Part shown: positions 34,533-43,215 of the stretch, in pieces | Numbering within the stretch: position 1 is the stretch's first letter | Layout: each line of letters opens with the position of its first letter | Assembly (NCBI RefSeq): GCF_010560025.1 | Contig: NZ_SAIY01000006.1 | Span: forward strand, 248,001-312,000 | DNA length: 64,000 nucleotides | Direction: 5' to 3' | DNA from: Verrucosispora sioxanthis | GTDB lineage: Bacteria; Actinomycetota; Actinomycetes; Mycobacteriales; Micromonosporaceae | The notes under the pieces: model-generated | The model's database searches: none | Told to the model about the DNA's origin: nothing | Seen by the model: the letters and a program-made list of their open reading frames with translations, nothing else | Position numbers and translations under genes: made by a program

Positions 34533-35435
34533 ATGACAGAACCCACCTTCGCCGGCCGGGTGAGCCGGTGGTACGAGCAGCACGCGCGGGACCTGCCCTG
34601 GCGCAGGCCCGAGGCGGACCCCTGGGCGATCCTGGTGAGCGAGGTCATGCTTCAGCAGACCCCGGTCGCCCGGGTGGTGCCCGCCTGGCAGGCGTGGCTG
34701 GAGCGCTGGCCGACACCGGCCGCCCTGGCCGGGTCGAGCCCGGCCGAGGCGATCCGGATGTGGGGACGGCTCGGTTATCCCCGTCGCGCGGTCCGGCTGC
34801 ACGAGTGCGCGGTGGCCATCGTGGAGCGGCACGGCGGTGCGGTGCCGGACCGGCTGGAACAGCTGCTCGCCCTGCCCGGCGTCGGTACGTACACCGCCCG
34901 GGCGGTCGCCGCCTTCGCGTACGGCCAGCGTCACCCGGTGGTCGACACCAACGTACGCCGGGTGGTTTGCCGGGCGGTGGCCGGTGAACCGGATGCCGGC
35001 CCGACCACCCGCCCGGCCGATCTGGTCGCCACCGAGGAACTGCTGCCCGCCGAACCGGCCGCAGCCGCCCTGGCCAGCGCCGCCTTCATGGAGTTGGGGG
35101 CGGTCGTCTGCACCGCCCGGTCGCCTCGCTGCGGGGTGTGCCCGGTCGAGTCGACCTGCGCGTGGCGGGCTGCGGGCCGCCCCGCTCCAGCCGGTCCGAC
35201 CCGCCGACCACAGCGGTACGCCGGGACCGACCGCCAGGTACGCGGCCTGCTGCTCGGCGTGCTCCGGGAGGCCAGCGGGCCGGTGCCGCACCAACGCCTG
35301 GACCAGGTGTGGGCCGACGACGTACAGCGGGCGCGGGCACTGGCCGGACTTGTCGACGATGGCCTGGTCGAGCCGATCGGTGCGACGTCGTTCCGGTTGG
35401 TCGGCGACGGCCCTCCAGCACCGGTGGCTGGCTGA
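34533..35435 (+). CDS. mutY: A/G-specific adenine glycosylase
   Basis: Excises adenine paired with 8-oxoguanine. 300 aa. Catalytic Glu37 lies in VSEVMLQQTPVARV, the helix-hairpin-helix is LPGVGTYTARAVAAFA followed by VDTNVRRVV, and the 4Fe-4S cluster has the CX6CX2CX5C spacing (CTARSPRCGVCPVESTC). The NUDIX-like C-terminal domain of longer MutY proteins is replaced by a short winged-helix-like segment of about 70 residues (GVLREASGPVPHQRLDQVW), as in other actinobacterial forms. ATG 34533 is the first start that fits the family N-terminus. Confidence 0.95.
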   Translation: MTEPTFAGRVSRWYEQHARDLPWRRPEADPWAILVSEVMLQQTPVARVVPAWQAWLERWPTPAALAGSSPAEAIRMWGRLGYPRRAVRLHECAVAIVERHGGAVPDRLEQLLALPGVGTYTARAVAAFAYGQRHPVVDTNVRRVVCRAVAGEPDAGPTTRPADLVATEELLPAEPAAAALASAAFMELGAVVCTARSPRCGVCPVESTCAWRAAGRPAPAGPTRRPQRYAGTDRQVRGLLLGVLREASGPVPHQRLDQVWADDVQRARALAGLVDDGLVEPIGATSFRLVGDGPPAPVAG

Positions 35436-35437
35436 GT

Positions 35438-35472
35438 ACCGAGGGCCGACCCCATCGGGGCCGGCCCTCGGT
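35438..35472. terminator. Bidirectional hairpin between mutY and the C39-like peptidase gene
   Basis: ACCGAGGGCCG (35438-35448) pairs with CGGCCCTCGGT (35462-35472). The 13-base loop can itself fold further (CCCC..GGGG). It sits between two convergent stops. Confidence 0.75.
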
Positions 35473-35484
35473 GTCGGCGGTGGA

Positions 35485-36135
35485 TCAGGCGGAATAGCCT
35501 CGGCTGGCGATCCAGTCGGCCAGCACGTCGGTGCTGATCCAGTACTCGGGCCGGCTGGCGTCGGCCGAGTCAGCGATCTTCATCTGGTCGCCGCCGTCGC
35601 GGTAGCCGGTCACCGCGATGTAGTGGCCGCCGTCGAAGGTGTGGCTGCCCCCGTCGAGGTCGGTGGCGGTGCCCACGACGTTCGCCACGACGCCCCGCCC
35701 GCTGTCGACGGCGCGGACGACGTCCTCCCGCAGCCGGTCGGTCTCGGCCCGGCCAGCGGCCTGACCGGGGATCTCCACCGTGCGGTAGACATCCTTGCCG
35801 GCCTTCCGGTTGAGCGCCTCGGTGATCAGGAAGGCCGAGTCGGTGCCCCGCTCGGTGGTGCCCATCTCGCGGGCCAGGTCGTCCTGGGAGACGTCCTTGT
35901 TCAGGATGCTCAGGGTGTTACGCACCGCGGCCGGACCGCAGTAGTAGAAGTTCGGCTGGGCCTCGTAACGCACCTTCAACTGCCGCTCACCCTTGCCGTG
36001 TCCCCGCTCGGTCACGGCGGCCAGTGGGTCGGAACTCGGCGGAGCGGCGTTCGCGCCCACCGGACCGGCGATCATCCCACCGGCGCAGACGGCACCGGCG
36101 GCGGTCAGGGCAGCCTTACGGATCGGACCAGTCAT
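35485..36135 (-). CDS. Secreted C39-like cysteine peptidase
   Basis: About 216 aa. A signal peptide (KAALTAAGAVCAGGMIAGPVGANA, to about residue 31) precedes a papain-like C39 domain: catalytic Cys66 in NFYYCGPAAVRNTL, His in DGGHYIAVTGY (about 176) and Asp in MKIADSADA. It is exported and may cleave peptides or act on peptidoglycan-associated substrates. There is no transporter beside it, so it is not a bacteriocin exporter peptidase. ATG 36135 follows GGAAGG eight bases upstream; the open frame continues upstream without family similarity. Confidence 0.88.
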   Translation of the reverse strand: MTGPIRKAALTAAGAVCAGGMIAGPVGANAAPPSSDPLAAVTERGHGKGERQLKVRYEAQPNFYYCGPAAVRNTLSILNKDVSQDDLAREMGTTERGTDSAFLITEALNRKAGKDVYRTVEIPGQAAGRAETDRLREDVVRAVDSGRGVVANVVGTATDLDGGSHTFDGGHYIAVTGYRDGGDQMKIADSADASRPEYWISTDVLADWIASRGYSA

Positions 36136-36477
36136 GATCGTTGCCTTCCGTCTCGGGGGATCGACACGACACCAGGAGATGGGAGGTTGCGAGTACCGCG
36201 TCGGCTGGAGGCGGCGCGGCACACGCCTGCTCCGGATTCGCAACGACCTGGGCAGGCCCGGCATTTCCGGGTCGGCCCTACCAGCCGGTCGTCGCGGTTA
36301 CTCCTGCGTACAACCGCCTAGCGGACCGGTCCATGCCCCGGCAAACCGTGACCGCCGTCACGACAAACACCCACAAACGGATGAACGGACCGGATGGGCG
36401 GATGCCTCCGCACCCGCACAGACGACGGCGGCCCGGTGGCATCCGCCACCGGGCCGCCGTCGCTTCGGCTGACGAAC
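36136..36477. other. Intergenic region upstream of the C39-like peptidase
   Basis: 342 bases. It contains the clpC terminator (36423-36462) and, transcribed toward the peptidase, a leader with small inverted repeats (for example CCGCCTAGCGG near 36318-36328 and CCCGGAAATGCCGGG on the minus strand near 36260-36274). I looked for the conserved blocks of a c-di-AMP (ydaO) riboswitch and could not find them. No gene is seen. Confidence 0.4.
36423..36462 (-). terminator. 18-bp perfect hairpin after clpC
   Basis: The arms 36423-36440 (beginning CGACGGCGG) and 36445-36462 (ending CCGCCGTCG) are perfect reverse complements around ATCC. It begins 16 bases past the clpC stop and is the strongest stem in the window. 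Confidence 0.85.
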
Positions 36478-39012
36478 CTACTCGTCCGCGCCCGCAGCGG
36501 CCGTCCTGCCGCCGAGGTCGGCCGGTACGGCGTCCGGCACCTCCACCGGGCGGTCGGACCCCTTGAAGACGAGCTTGGACTTGTCGATGTCGTTCGGGTC
36601 GCCCTCGCAGTCCACCAACACGATCTGACCCGGGGTCAGCTCGTTGAACAGGATCCGCTCGGACAGGTTGTCCTCGATGTCGCGCTGGATGGTGCGACGC
36701 AGCGGACGTGCCCCCAGCACCGGGTCGAAGCCCTTCGCCGCGAGGTACTTCTTGGCGTTGTCGGTCAACTCCAGGCCCATGTCCTTGTTCCGCAACTGGG
36801 TCTCGATGCGGGAGATCATGATGTCGACGATCGACAGGATCTCGGTCTGACGCAGCTGGTGGAAGACGATGGTGTCGTCGATCCGGTTCAGGAACTCGGG
36901 CCGGAAGTGCTGCTTGAGCTCGTCGTTGACCTTCTGCTTCATCCGGTCGTAGTTGGACTCCGAGTCCTCCGACGCCTGGAAGCCCAGGGAGACCGCCTTC
37001 GCGACGTCCCGGGTGCCCAGGTTGGTGGTCAGGATGATGACCGTGTTCTTGAAGTCAACGATCCGACCCTGACCATCGGTGAGCCGACCGTCCTCCAGGA
37101 TCTGCAGGAGCGTGTTGAACACGTCCGGGTGGGCCTTCTCGATCTCGTCGAAGAGCACCACGCTGAACGGCCGACGCCGCACCTTCTCGGTCAGCTGCCC
37201 ACCCTCGTCGTAGCCGACGTAGCCGGGCGGGGCACCCACCAGCCGGGAGACCGTGTACCGGTCGTGGAACTCGGACATGTCCAGCTGGATCAGGGCGTCC
37301 TCGCTGCCGAACAGGAACTCCGCGAGTGCCTTGGACAGCTCGGTCTTACCCACGCCGGACGGGCCGGCGAAGATGAACGAGCCCGACGGACGCTTCGGGT
37401 CCTTCAGGCCGGCCCGGGTACGCCGGATCGCCTTCGAGACCGCCTTGACCGCGTCCTCCTGGCCGATGACGCGCTTGTGCAGCTCGTCCTCCATGCGCAG
37501 CAGGCGAGAGGTCTCCTCCTCGGTCAGCTTGTAGACCGGGATGCCCGTCCAGTTGCCCAGCACCTCGGCGATCTGCTCGTCGTCGACCTCGCTGACGACG
37601 TCCAGGTCACCGGCCTTCCACTCCTTCTCCCGCTGCGCCTTCTGGCCCAGCAGCTGCTTCTCCTTGTCCCGCAGCTGCGCGGCGCGCTCGAAGTCCTGCG
37701 CGTCGATCGCGGACTCCTTGTCGCGGCGCACCTGCGCGATCCGCTCGTCGAAGTCACGCAGGTCCGGCGGCGCGGTCATCCGACGGATCCGCATCCGGGC
37801 ACCGGCCTCGTCGATGAGGTCGATCGCCTTGTCCGGCAGGAAGCGGTCGGAGATGTACCGGTCGGCCAGCGTCGCCGCGGCCACCAGCGCCGCGTCGGTG
37901 ATCGACACACGGTGGTGCGCCTCGTACCGGTCCCGCAGACCCTTCAGGATCTCGATGGTGTGCGCCAGCGACGGCTCACCGACCTGGATCGGCTGGAAGC
38001 GCCGCTCCAACGCGGCGTCCTTCTCCAGGTGCTTGCGGTACTCGTCGAGCGTGGTCGCGCCGATGGTCTGCAGCTCGCCACGGGCCAGCATCGGCTTGAG
38101 GATGCTCGCCGCGTCTATCGCGCCCTCGGCGGCACCCGCGCCGACCAGGGTGTGGATCTCGTCGATGAACAGGATGATGTCGCCCCGGGTGCGGATCTCC
38201 TTGAGCACCTTCTTCAGGCGCTCCTCGAAGTCACCGCGGTAGCGGGAACCGGCCACCAGCGCACCCAGGTCGAGCGTGTAGAGCTGCTTGTCCTTCAGCG
38301 TCTCGGGCACCTCGCCCTTGATGATCTTCTGGGACAGGCCCTCCACCACGGCGGTCTTACCGACACCGGGCTCACCGATCAGGACCGGGTTGTTCTTCGT
38401 CCGGCGGGAGAGCACCTGCATCACCCGCTCGATCTCCTTCTCCCGCCCGATGACCGGGTCGAGCTTGCCCTCCCGGGCCGCCTGGGTCAGGTTCCGGCCG
38501 AACTGGTCCAGCACCAGGCTGGTCGACGGCGCGGCCTCGCCCGGCGCGGTACCCGCCGCGGCAGGCTCCTTGCCCTGGTAGCCGGAGAGCAGCTGGATCA
38601 CCTGCTGGCGGACCCGGTTCAGGTCGGCACCGAGCTTGACCAGCACCTGGGCGGCGACGCCCTCGCCCTCACGGATCAGCCCGAGCAGGATGTGCTCCGT
38701 GCCGATGTAGTTGTGGCCGAGCTGCAGCGCCTCGCGCAGCGACAGCTCCAGCACCTTCTTGGCCCGCGGCGTGAACGGGATGTGCCCGCTCGGCGCCTGC
38801 TGACCCTGGCCGATGATCTCCTCCACCTGCTGGCGGACGCCCTCCAGGGAGATCCCGAGGCTCTCCAGGGCCTTGGCCGCGACGCCCTCACCCTCGTGGA
38901 TCAGGCCCAACAGGATGTGTTCCGTACCGATGTAGTTGTGGTTGAGCATCCGGGCCTCTTCCTGGGCCAGGACGACAACCCGTCGCGCTCGGTCGGTGAA
39001 CCGCTCGAACAT
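36478..39012 (-). CDS. clpC: ATP-dependent Clp protease ATP-binding subunit ClpC
   Basis: AAA+ unfoldase that feeds substrates to ClpP. 844 aa. An N domain with two repeats (MFERFTDRARRVVVLAQEEA; FTPRAKKVLELSLREALQLG, residues 1-150) is followed by the first AAA module (Walker A GEPGVGKTA), a UVR-containing coiled-coil middle domain (DFERAAQLRDKEKQLLGQK), and the second AAA module (GPSGVGKTE). The ClpP-docking C-terminal region follows. ATG 39012 is chosen as the family start. A ClgR-like box lies about 215-230 bp upstream. Confidence 0.97.
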   Translation of the reverse strand: MFERFTDRARRVVVLAQEEARMLNHNYIGTEHILLGLIHEGEGVAAKALESLGISLEGVRQQVEEIIGQGQQAPSGHIPFTPRAKKVLELSLREALQLGHNYIGTEHILLGLIREGEGVAAQVLVKLGADLNRVRQQVIQLLSGYQGKEPAAAGTAPGEAAPSTSLVLDQFGRNLTQAAREGKLDPVIGREKEIERVMQVLSRRTKNNPVLIGEPGVGKTAVVEGLSQKIIKGEVPETLKDKQLYTLDLGALVAGSRYRGDFEERLKKVLKEIRTRGDIILFIDEIHTLVGAGAAEGAIDAASILKPMLARGELQTIGATTLDEYRKHLEKDAALERRFQPIQVGEPSLAHTIEILKGLRDRYEAHHRVSITDAALVAAATLADRYISDRFLPDKAIDLIDEAGARMRIRRMTAPPDLRDFDERIAQVRRDKESAIDAQDFERAAQLRDKEKQLLGQKAQREKEWKAGDLDVVSEVDDEQIAEVLGNWTGIPVYKLTEEETSRLLRMEDELHKRVIGQEDAVKAVSKAIRRTRAGLKDPKRPSGSFIFAGPSGVGKTELSKALAEFLFGSEDALIQLDMSEFHDRYTVSRLVGAPPGYVGYDEGGQLTEKVRRRPFSVVLFDEIEKAHPDVFNTLLQILEDGRLTDGQGRIVDFKNTVIILTTNLGTRDVAKAVSLGFQASEDSESNYDRMKQKVNDELKQHFRPEFLNRIDDTIVFHQLRQTEILSIVDIMISRIETQLRNKDMGLELTDNAKKYLAAKGFDPVLGARPLRRTIQRDIEDNLSERILFNELTPGQIVLVDCEGDPNDIDKSKLVFKGSDRPVEVPDAVPADLGGRTAAAGADE

Positions 39013-39225
39013 GCCCTCGTGCTCCTCACGTGCCGTGCGCACTCGATCTTGGTGGTCAAGACTCTCGGCGGGGCCGGATACGCGAGCGCCCGGGACGGGC
39101 GTCCGCGCCTCATTACTCTATCGCCGCGAGCCGACTCGGCTGACCTCGTGTGTCTGCGTCGTAGGCCCGGTACGCGTCGTTTTGCACAACCATCCACGCT
39201 CAACGGGTGTTCCGGGCATGGTCTG

Positions 39226-39243
39226 TGTACGCGCAGAGCGAAA
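39226..39243. promoter_or_regulatory. ClgR-like operator upstream of clpC
   Basis: TGTACGCGCAGAGCGAAA matches the CGC-N5-GCG core and flanking A/T of the ClgR box known from corynebacteria and streptomycetes, with two deviations from the consensus I remember. ClgR activates clp genes in those organisms. No clgR gene is in the window. Confidence 0.45.
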
Positions 39244-39317
39244 TTCGGCCCGGTCGCCGGGACCGCCGGGAACGCCGCACGGGGGCGCCCCGACCGGGGA
39301 CGGCATCATCCACAGGT

Positions 39318-39348
39318 TGTGGACAAGACATCCACCGGCTGTGGACAA
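39318..39348. promoter_or_regulatory. Pair of consensus DnaA boxes
   Basis: TGTGGACAA occurs at 39318-39326 and 39340-39348. Both are exact complements of the actinobacterial DnaA box TTGTCCACA, in the same orientation and 22 bp apart (two helical turns). ATCCACAG just upstream (39308-39315) is a possible degenerate third site. Confidence 0.65.
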
Positions 39349-39382
39349 CGCGCGGCATGCCCCGATTAGTCCCGCCGACGCC

Positions 39383-39417
39383 GACGCCGGCCCGGAGAGC
39401 TTCTCCGGACCGGCGTC
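39383..39417 (-). terminator. Hairpin after lsr2
   Basis: The arm GACGCCGGCCCGGAGA (39383-39398) pairs with TCTCCGGACCGGCGTC (39402-39417) with one mismatch. It lies 24 bases past the lsr2 stop. Confidence 0.7.
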
Positions 39418-39440
39418 ATGGCCGCTCGTGGTGCCTGGTC

Positions 39441-39791
39441 TCAGTGACCGGCCTTCGAGTGGTATTCGTCGACGATCTCCTGCGGGATCCGGCCCCGGTC
39501 CGAGATGTCCTTGCCGGCCTTGCGCGCCCAGGCCCGAATGGCCTTGTTCTGCTCACGGTCGGCGGTGGCACCACCGCGACCACGGGCGGCCCGACCACCG
39601 ACGACCACACCGCCGCGACCGACCTTCGTGCCGTGGGCGATGTACGGGGCGAATACCTCGCGCAATTTCTCTGCGTTCGAACCTGACAGGTCGATCTCGT
39701 ACTGAACACCGTCGAGCGCGAACTTGACGGTCTCGTCCGCGTCCCCGCCGTCCAGGTCATCGACCAGCTTGTGAATGATCTGCTTGGCCAC
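39441..39791 (-). CDS. lsr2: Nucleoid-associated protein Lsr2
   Basis: H-NS-like silencer of AT-rich, horizontally acquired DNA. 116 aa. The N-terminal oligomerisation domain is MAKQIIHKLVDDLDGGDADETVKFALDG. The C-terminal DNA-binding domain carries the minor-groove RGR motif in KAGKDISDRGRIPQEIVDEYH. The middle linker (GRAARGRGG) is Gly/Arg-rich. It has a promoter of its own at 39838-39867 and lies between lysS and clpC, a conserved actinobacterial neighbourhood. Confidence 0.97.
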   Translation of the reverse strand: MAKQIIHKLVDDLDGGDADETVKFALDGVQYEIDLSGSNAEKLREVFAPYIAHGTKVGRGGVVVGGRAARGRGGATADREQNKAIRAWARKAGKDISDRGRIPQEIVDEYHSKAGH

Positions 39792-39837
39792 GCCACATTC
39801 CTTTCGAGCAGGGTTGCTCCTGCCAACTGCACAAGCA

Positions 39838-39867
39838 CAATAACCCGCCAGATGCTTGTCGCGTCAA
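39838..39867 (-). promoter_or_regulatory. Likely lsr2 promoter
   Basis: On the minus strand TTGACG (39867-39862) and TTATTG (39843-39838) are separated by 18 bases, with a 46-base leader to the ATG at 39791. The region is notably AT-richer than its surroundings. Confidence 0.5.
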
Positions 39868-39903
39868 TAGGATGCGGTAACGAGGCGGTAAGTTCTCGTA
39901 CGA

Positions 39904-41412
39904 CTACTCAGGGCGGACCAACGGGAAGAGGATGGTTTCCCGAATTCCCAGGCCGGTCAGCGCCATCAGGAGCCGGTCGATTCCCATTCCCATGCCACCG
40001 GCCGGCGGCATTCCGTACTCCATCGCCCGGAGAAAGTCCTCGTCCAGTCGCATCGCCTCGTCGTCGCCCCGGGCGGCCAGTTGGGCCTGAGCCACCAGCC
40101 GTTCCCGCTGCACCACCGGGTCGACCAGCTCGGAGTACGCGGTCCCCAGCTCGAACCCGAGCACGTACAGGTCCCACTTCTCGGCCAGGCCCGGCTCGCT
40201 GCGGTGCGCCCGGGTCAGCGGGCTCGTCTCCTCCGGGTAGTCCCGCACGAAGGTCGGCGCCTCAAGGCCGGGTACGACAAGTTCCTCGAACAGCTCCTCG
40301 GCCAGTTTGCCCGGCCCCCACTTCGGGTCGACGGCCAGGCCCACCTTGTCGGCGTACTCGACCAGGCGCGCCTGCTCGGTGTGGACCGTGACCTCCTCGC
40401 CCAGCGCCTCGGAAAGCACACCGAAGAGGGTGACCGAACGCCACTCACCGCCGAGGTCGAACTCCCGACCGTCGGCGTGGGTGACCACCGTCGATCCGGA
40501 GACCGCGATCGCCGCCCGCTGGACGAGATTACGGGTCAACTCGGCCATCGTGTCGTAGTCGCCGTACGCCTCGTACGCCTCCAGCATGGCGAACTCGGGC
40601 GAGTGCGAAGAGTCGATGCCCTCATTACGGAAGTTGCGGTTGATCTCGAAGACCCGCTCGACGCCGCCGACGACAGCGCGCTTCAAAAACAGTTCCGGCG
40701 CGATTCGGAGATACAGATCCGTGTTGAGCGCATTGCTGTGGGTCACGAAAGGACGGGCCGCCGCACCCCCGTGCAGCAACTGCAACATCGGGGTCTCGAC
40801 CTCAAGGTAACCCTCGCCGTGCAGCGAATCGCGCAGACTCCGCAACGCCGTCGCCCGGGTACGGACCATCTGCCGCGCCTGCGGACGGACGACCAGGTCG
40901 ACGTAGCGCTGCCGGACCCGGGCTTCCTCGCTGAGCGGCTTGTGCGCCACCGGCAGCGGGCGCAACGCCTTGGCGGTGACCGCCCACTCCTCGGCCAGCA
41001 CCGACAACTCACCCCGGCGGCTGGTGATCACCTCACCGGTGACCCCGACGTGGTCACCCAGGTCCACCAGGCGCTTCCAGGCTTCCAGCCGATCCGCGCC
41101 GACCCGGTCCAGCGACAGCATCGCCTGCAGTTCGGTGCCGTCACCATCGCGCAGGGTGGCGAAGCAGAGCTTGCCGGTGTTCCGCACGAAGATCACCCGG
41201 CCGGTGACCGAGACCCGGTCGCCGGTGGCGGTGTCCGTCGGCAGCTCCCGGTAACGCTCGCGCAGTTGGCTCAGGGTGCTGGTACGCGGGTAGCCGACCG
41301 GATAGGGCTGCACACCGTCGGCGAGCATCCGGTCCCGCTTCTCCCGGCGGACCTTCATCTGCTCGGGAAGGTCGTCGGCGGGGTCGACTGGCACGGGGCT
41401 CTGTTGGGTCAC
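39904..41412 (-). CDS. lysS: Lysyl-tRNA synthetase, class II
   Basis: Charges tRNA-Lys. 502 aa. An N-terminal OB-fold anticodon-binding domain (VSVTGRVIFVRNTGKLCFATLRDGDG) is followed by the class II core: motif 1 near GYLEVETPMLQ, motif 2 FEINRNFRNEGIDSSHSPEF and motif 3 GMGMGIDRLLMAL. GTG 41412 (VTQQSPVPV) follows GAGGAAG at proper spacing. A membrane domain like that of LysX is absent, so this is the soluble enzyme. Confidence 0.96.
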   Translation of the reverse strand: MTQQSPVPVDPADDLPEQMKVRREKRDRMLADGVQPYPVGYPRTSTLSQLRERYRELPTDTATGDRVSVTGRVIFVRNTGKLCFATLRDGDGTELQAMLSLDRVGADRLEAWKRLVDLGDHVGVTGEVITSRRGELSVLAEEWAVTAKALRPLPVAHKPLSEEARVRQRYVDLVVRPQARQMVRTRATALRSLRDSLHGEGYLEVETPMLQLLHGGAAARPFVTHSNALNTDLYLRIAPELFLKRAVVGGVERVFEINRNFRNEGIDSSHSPEFAMLEAYEAYGDYDTMAELTRNLVQRAAIAVSGSTVVTHADGREFDLGGEWRSVTLFGVLSEALGEEVTVHTEQARLVEYADKVGLAVDPKWGPGKLAEELFEELVVPGLEAPTFVRDYPEETSPLTRAHRSEPGLAEKWDLYVLGFELGTAYSELVDPVVQRERLVAQAQLAARGDDEAMRLDEDFLRAMEYGMPPAGGMGMGIDRLLMALTGLGIRETILFPLVRPE

Positions 41413-41502
41413 GGCACGCTTCCTCGGCGGGAGAATTCGGGCGGGGTCAGGCCCGAGCGTACTCAAACGCCCCGGCGACCGTTACTGGATAGCCTGCCGG
41501 TC

Positions 41503-42243
41503 ATGACCGACCCCACCCAGGCCCTCTCCTTCGGCACCGCCGCCGCCGACTACGACCGCTACCGTCCCCGCTATCCACAGGCGGCGCTGCGGTGGGCGCT
41601 CGACGGCATCGACGCCCCCGCGCGGCTTGTCGATCTGGCTGCCGGTACCGGCATCCTGGCCCGTGGACTGCTCGCCCTGGGGCACCGGGTGACCGCCGTC
41701 GAGCCCGACCCCGGCATGCGGACCCACCTGACGTCGGTCGGCTCCGACGTGCGCGCGCTGGCCGGTAGCGCCGAGGCGATGCCGCTGCCCGGCGGGTTCG
41801 CCGACGCCGTCCTCACCGGCCAGGCGTACCACTGGTTCGACCGGCCACGGGCACACGCGGAGATCGCCCGGGTACTGCGCCCCGGCGGGGTCTTCGCGCC
41901 GCTGTGGAACCTGCGGGACGACTCGTGCGGCTGGGTGGTCGAGCTGAGCCGGATCGCCGAGATCGGCGACACCGTCGAACACCTACGGCAGAGCGTGACC
42001 GACTTCGGCGACTTGTTCACCGCCCCCGAGTGGGCCGAATTCACCCACGCCACCACGCTGACCCCCGACGAGCTGCTCGGCCTGGTCCGCACCCGCTCCC
42101 ACTACCTCACCGCCACCCCCGCCCGCCGAGCCGAGGTCGACCACCAGGTCCGCACCCTCCTACACACCCACCCCGACCTGGCCGACCAGCAGGCCATCAC
42201 CCTCCCGTACACCACCCTCGTAGCCCGCGCCCGAAGAACCTGA
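41503..42243 (+). CDS. Class I SAM-dependent methyltransferase
   Basis: 246 aa. Motif I is VDLAAGTGILARGL (about 43-56), followed by VTAVEPDPGMRTHL and the motif IV region FADAVLTGQAYHWFDRPRAHAEIARVLRPGG, typical of the YcgJ/Methyltransf_11 group. The substrate is unknown. ATG 41503 is seven bases after TAGCCT (41490-41495), with no Shine-Dalgarno, so the transcript is probably leaderless. It starts divergently from lysS, 90 bp away. Confidence 0.9.
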   Translation: MTDPTQALSFGTAAADYDRYRPRYPQAALRWALDGIDAPARLVDLAAGTGILARGLLALGHRVTAVEPDPGMRTHLTSVGSDVRALAGSAEAMPLPGGFADAVLTGQAYHWFDRPRAHAEIARVLRPGGVFAPLWNLRDDSCGWVVELSRIAEIGDTVEHLRQSVTDFGDLFTAPEWAEFTHATTLTPDELLGLVRTRSHYLTATPARRAEVDHQVRTLLHTHPDLADQQAITLPYTTLVARARRT

Positions 42244-42344
42244 ACACCGACGCACGGACCCAACTCCGCAACCGCAACAGGCGCGACAAGCCCTGCCACC
42301 TCAGACCCACCGCCCCACCGGGACGGATGACGCTGCCCCACCGA

Positions 42345-42418
42345 GGGTTTCCGGGCAGCCCGACCGGCGCAGGGATCAAGCCTGACCGCCCGGAGCCGGT
42401 CGGGCTGCCCGGAAACCC
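42345..42418. repeat. Palindromic repeat element, copy A
   Basis: A 23-bp perfect inverted repeat: arms 42345-42367 (begins GGGTTTCCGGGCAGCCCG) and 42396-42418, with a 28-base centre containing GCAGGGATCAAGCCTGACC. It lies between convergent genes, where it may act as a terminator. Related copies are at 49615-49686 and 50132-50206. Confidence 0.9.
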
Positions 42419-42437
42419 CACCGCAAGACCAGAAAAG

Positions 42438-43196
42438 TCAGACGTTCCGCTCGTACACCATGCGCAACCCGATCAGCGTGATCATGGGCTCGTGATGCGT
42501 GATCGTCCGACACTCGTTGAGCACCAGCGACGCCAGCCCACCGGTCGCGATCACCGCCTTCAGCTCGCCCAGCTCGGCGGCCATCCGCTCGACGATCCGG
42601 TCCACCTGACCGGCGAAGCCGAAGTAGAGGCCCGCCTGGAGGCACTCGACGGTGTTCTTGCCGATCACCGAGCGGGGCCGGGTCGCCTCGACCTTGCGCA
42701 GCTGGGCGGCGCGGGCGGCGAGCGCGTCGAAGGAGATCTCGATGCCCGGGGCGAACGCGCCACCGAGGAACTCTCCTCGTCCACTGATCACGTCGAAGTT
42801 CGTGGTGGTGCCGAAGTCGACGACGATCGAGGGCCCACCGTAGAGGGTGTACGCGGCCAGCGTGTTCACCACCCGGTCCGCGCCGACCTCCTTCGGGTTG
42901 TCGATGGCCAGCTGCACCCCGGTACGCACCCCGGGCTCGACGATGACGCTCGGCAGTTCCCCGTAGTAGCGGGTCAGCATGGTCCGCAGCGAGCGCAGGG
43001 CGGCCGGGACCGTCGAGCAGGCGGCCACGCCGGTGATCTCGACGGCGTCGCCGGCGAGCAGTCCCCGGAACATCAGACCCAGCTCGTCGGCGGTCGAACG
43101 GGCGTCGGTCTTGATCCGCCAGGAGTGCACCAGCTTGTCGCCGTCGAAGGTCGCCAGCACGGTGTTGGTGTTCCCGATGTCGATGCAGAGCAGCAC
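42438..43196 (-). CDS. coaX: Type III pantothenate kinase
   Basis: First step of CoA synthesis. 252 aa ASKHA-fold enzyme. CIDIGNTNTVLATFDGDKL is the N-terminal phosphate-1 motif, DNPKEVGADRVVNTLAAY and VVDFGTTTNFDVISGRGEFLGGAFAPG the conserved catalytic blocks, and IATGGLASLV the adenosine motif. It follows nadC on the same strand in a NAD/CoA cofactor cluster with panC and panD upstream. Confidence 0.96.
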   Translation of the reverse strand: MLLCIDIGNTNTVLATFDGDKLVHSWRIKTDARSTADELGLMFRGLLAGDAVEITGVAACSTVPAALRSLRTMLTRYYGELPSVIVEPGVRTGVQLAIDNPKEVGADRVVNTLAAYTLYGGPSIVVDFGTTTNFDVISGRGEFLGGAFAPGIEISFDALAARAAQLRKVEATRPRSVIGKNTVECLQAGLYFGFAGQVDRIVERMAAELGELKAVIATGGLASLVLNECRTITHHEPMITLIGLRMVYERNV

Positions 43197-43215
43197 GCAC
43201 GCAGCCTAGACGGGT

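Larger units (their letters stand above)
39013..39440. other. clpC-lsr2 intergenic region
   Basis: 428 bases without a gene. It contains the lsr2 terminator (39383-39417), two DnaA boxes (39318-39348) and a ClgR-like box (39226-39243). On the minus strand GATAGAGTAATG near 39110-39123 offers a possible clpC -10 (TAGAGT). Confidence 0.6.

Noticed and set aside
36136..36420. A c-di-AMP (ydaO-type) riboswitch ahead of the C39-like peptidase, suggested by the presence of disA nearby.
   Set aside because: The conserved ydaO sequence blocks could not be found on the minus strand; only small unremarkable inverted repeats are present. A covariance-model search (RF00379) would settle it.
36394..39369. 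A plus-strand open frame of 991 codons antisense to clpC.
   Set aside because: Translation is rich in Arg/Leu/Val/Gln without domains, and clpC on the other strand is complete and strongly conserved.
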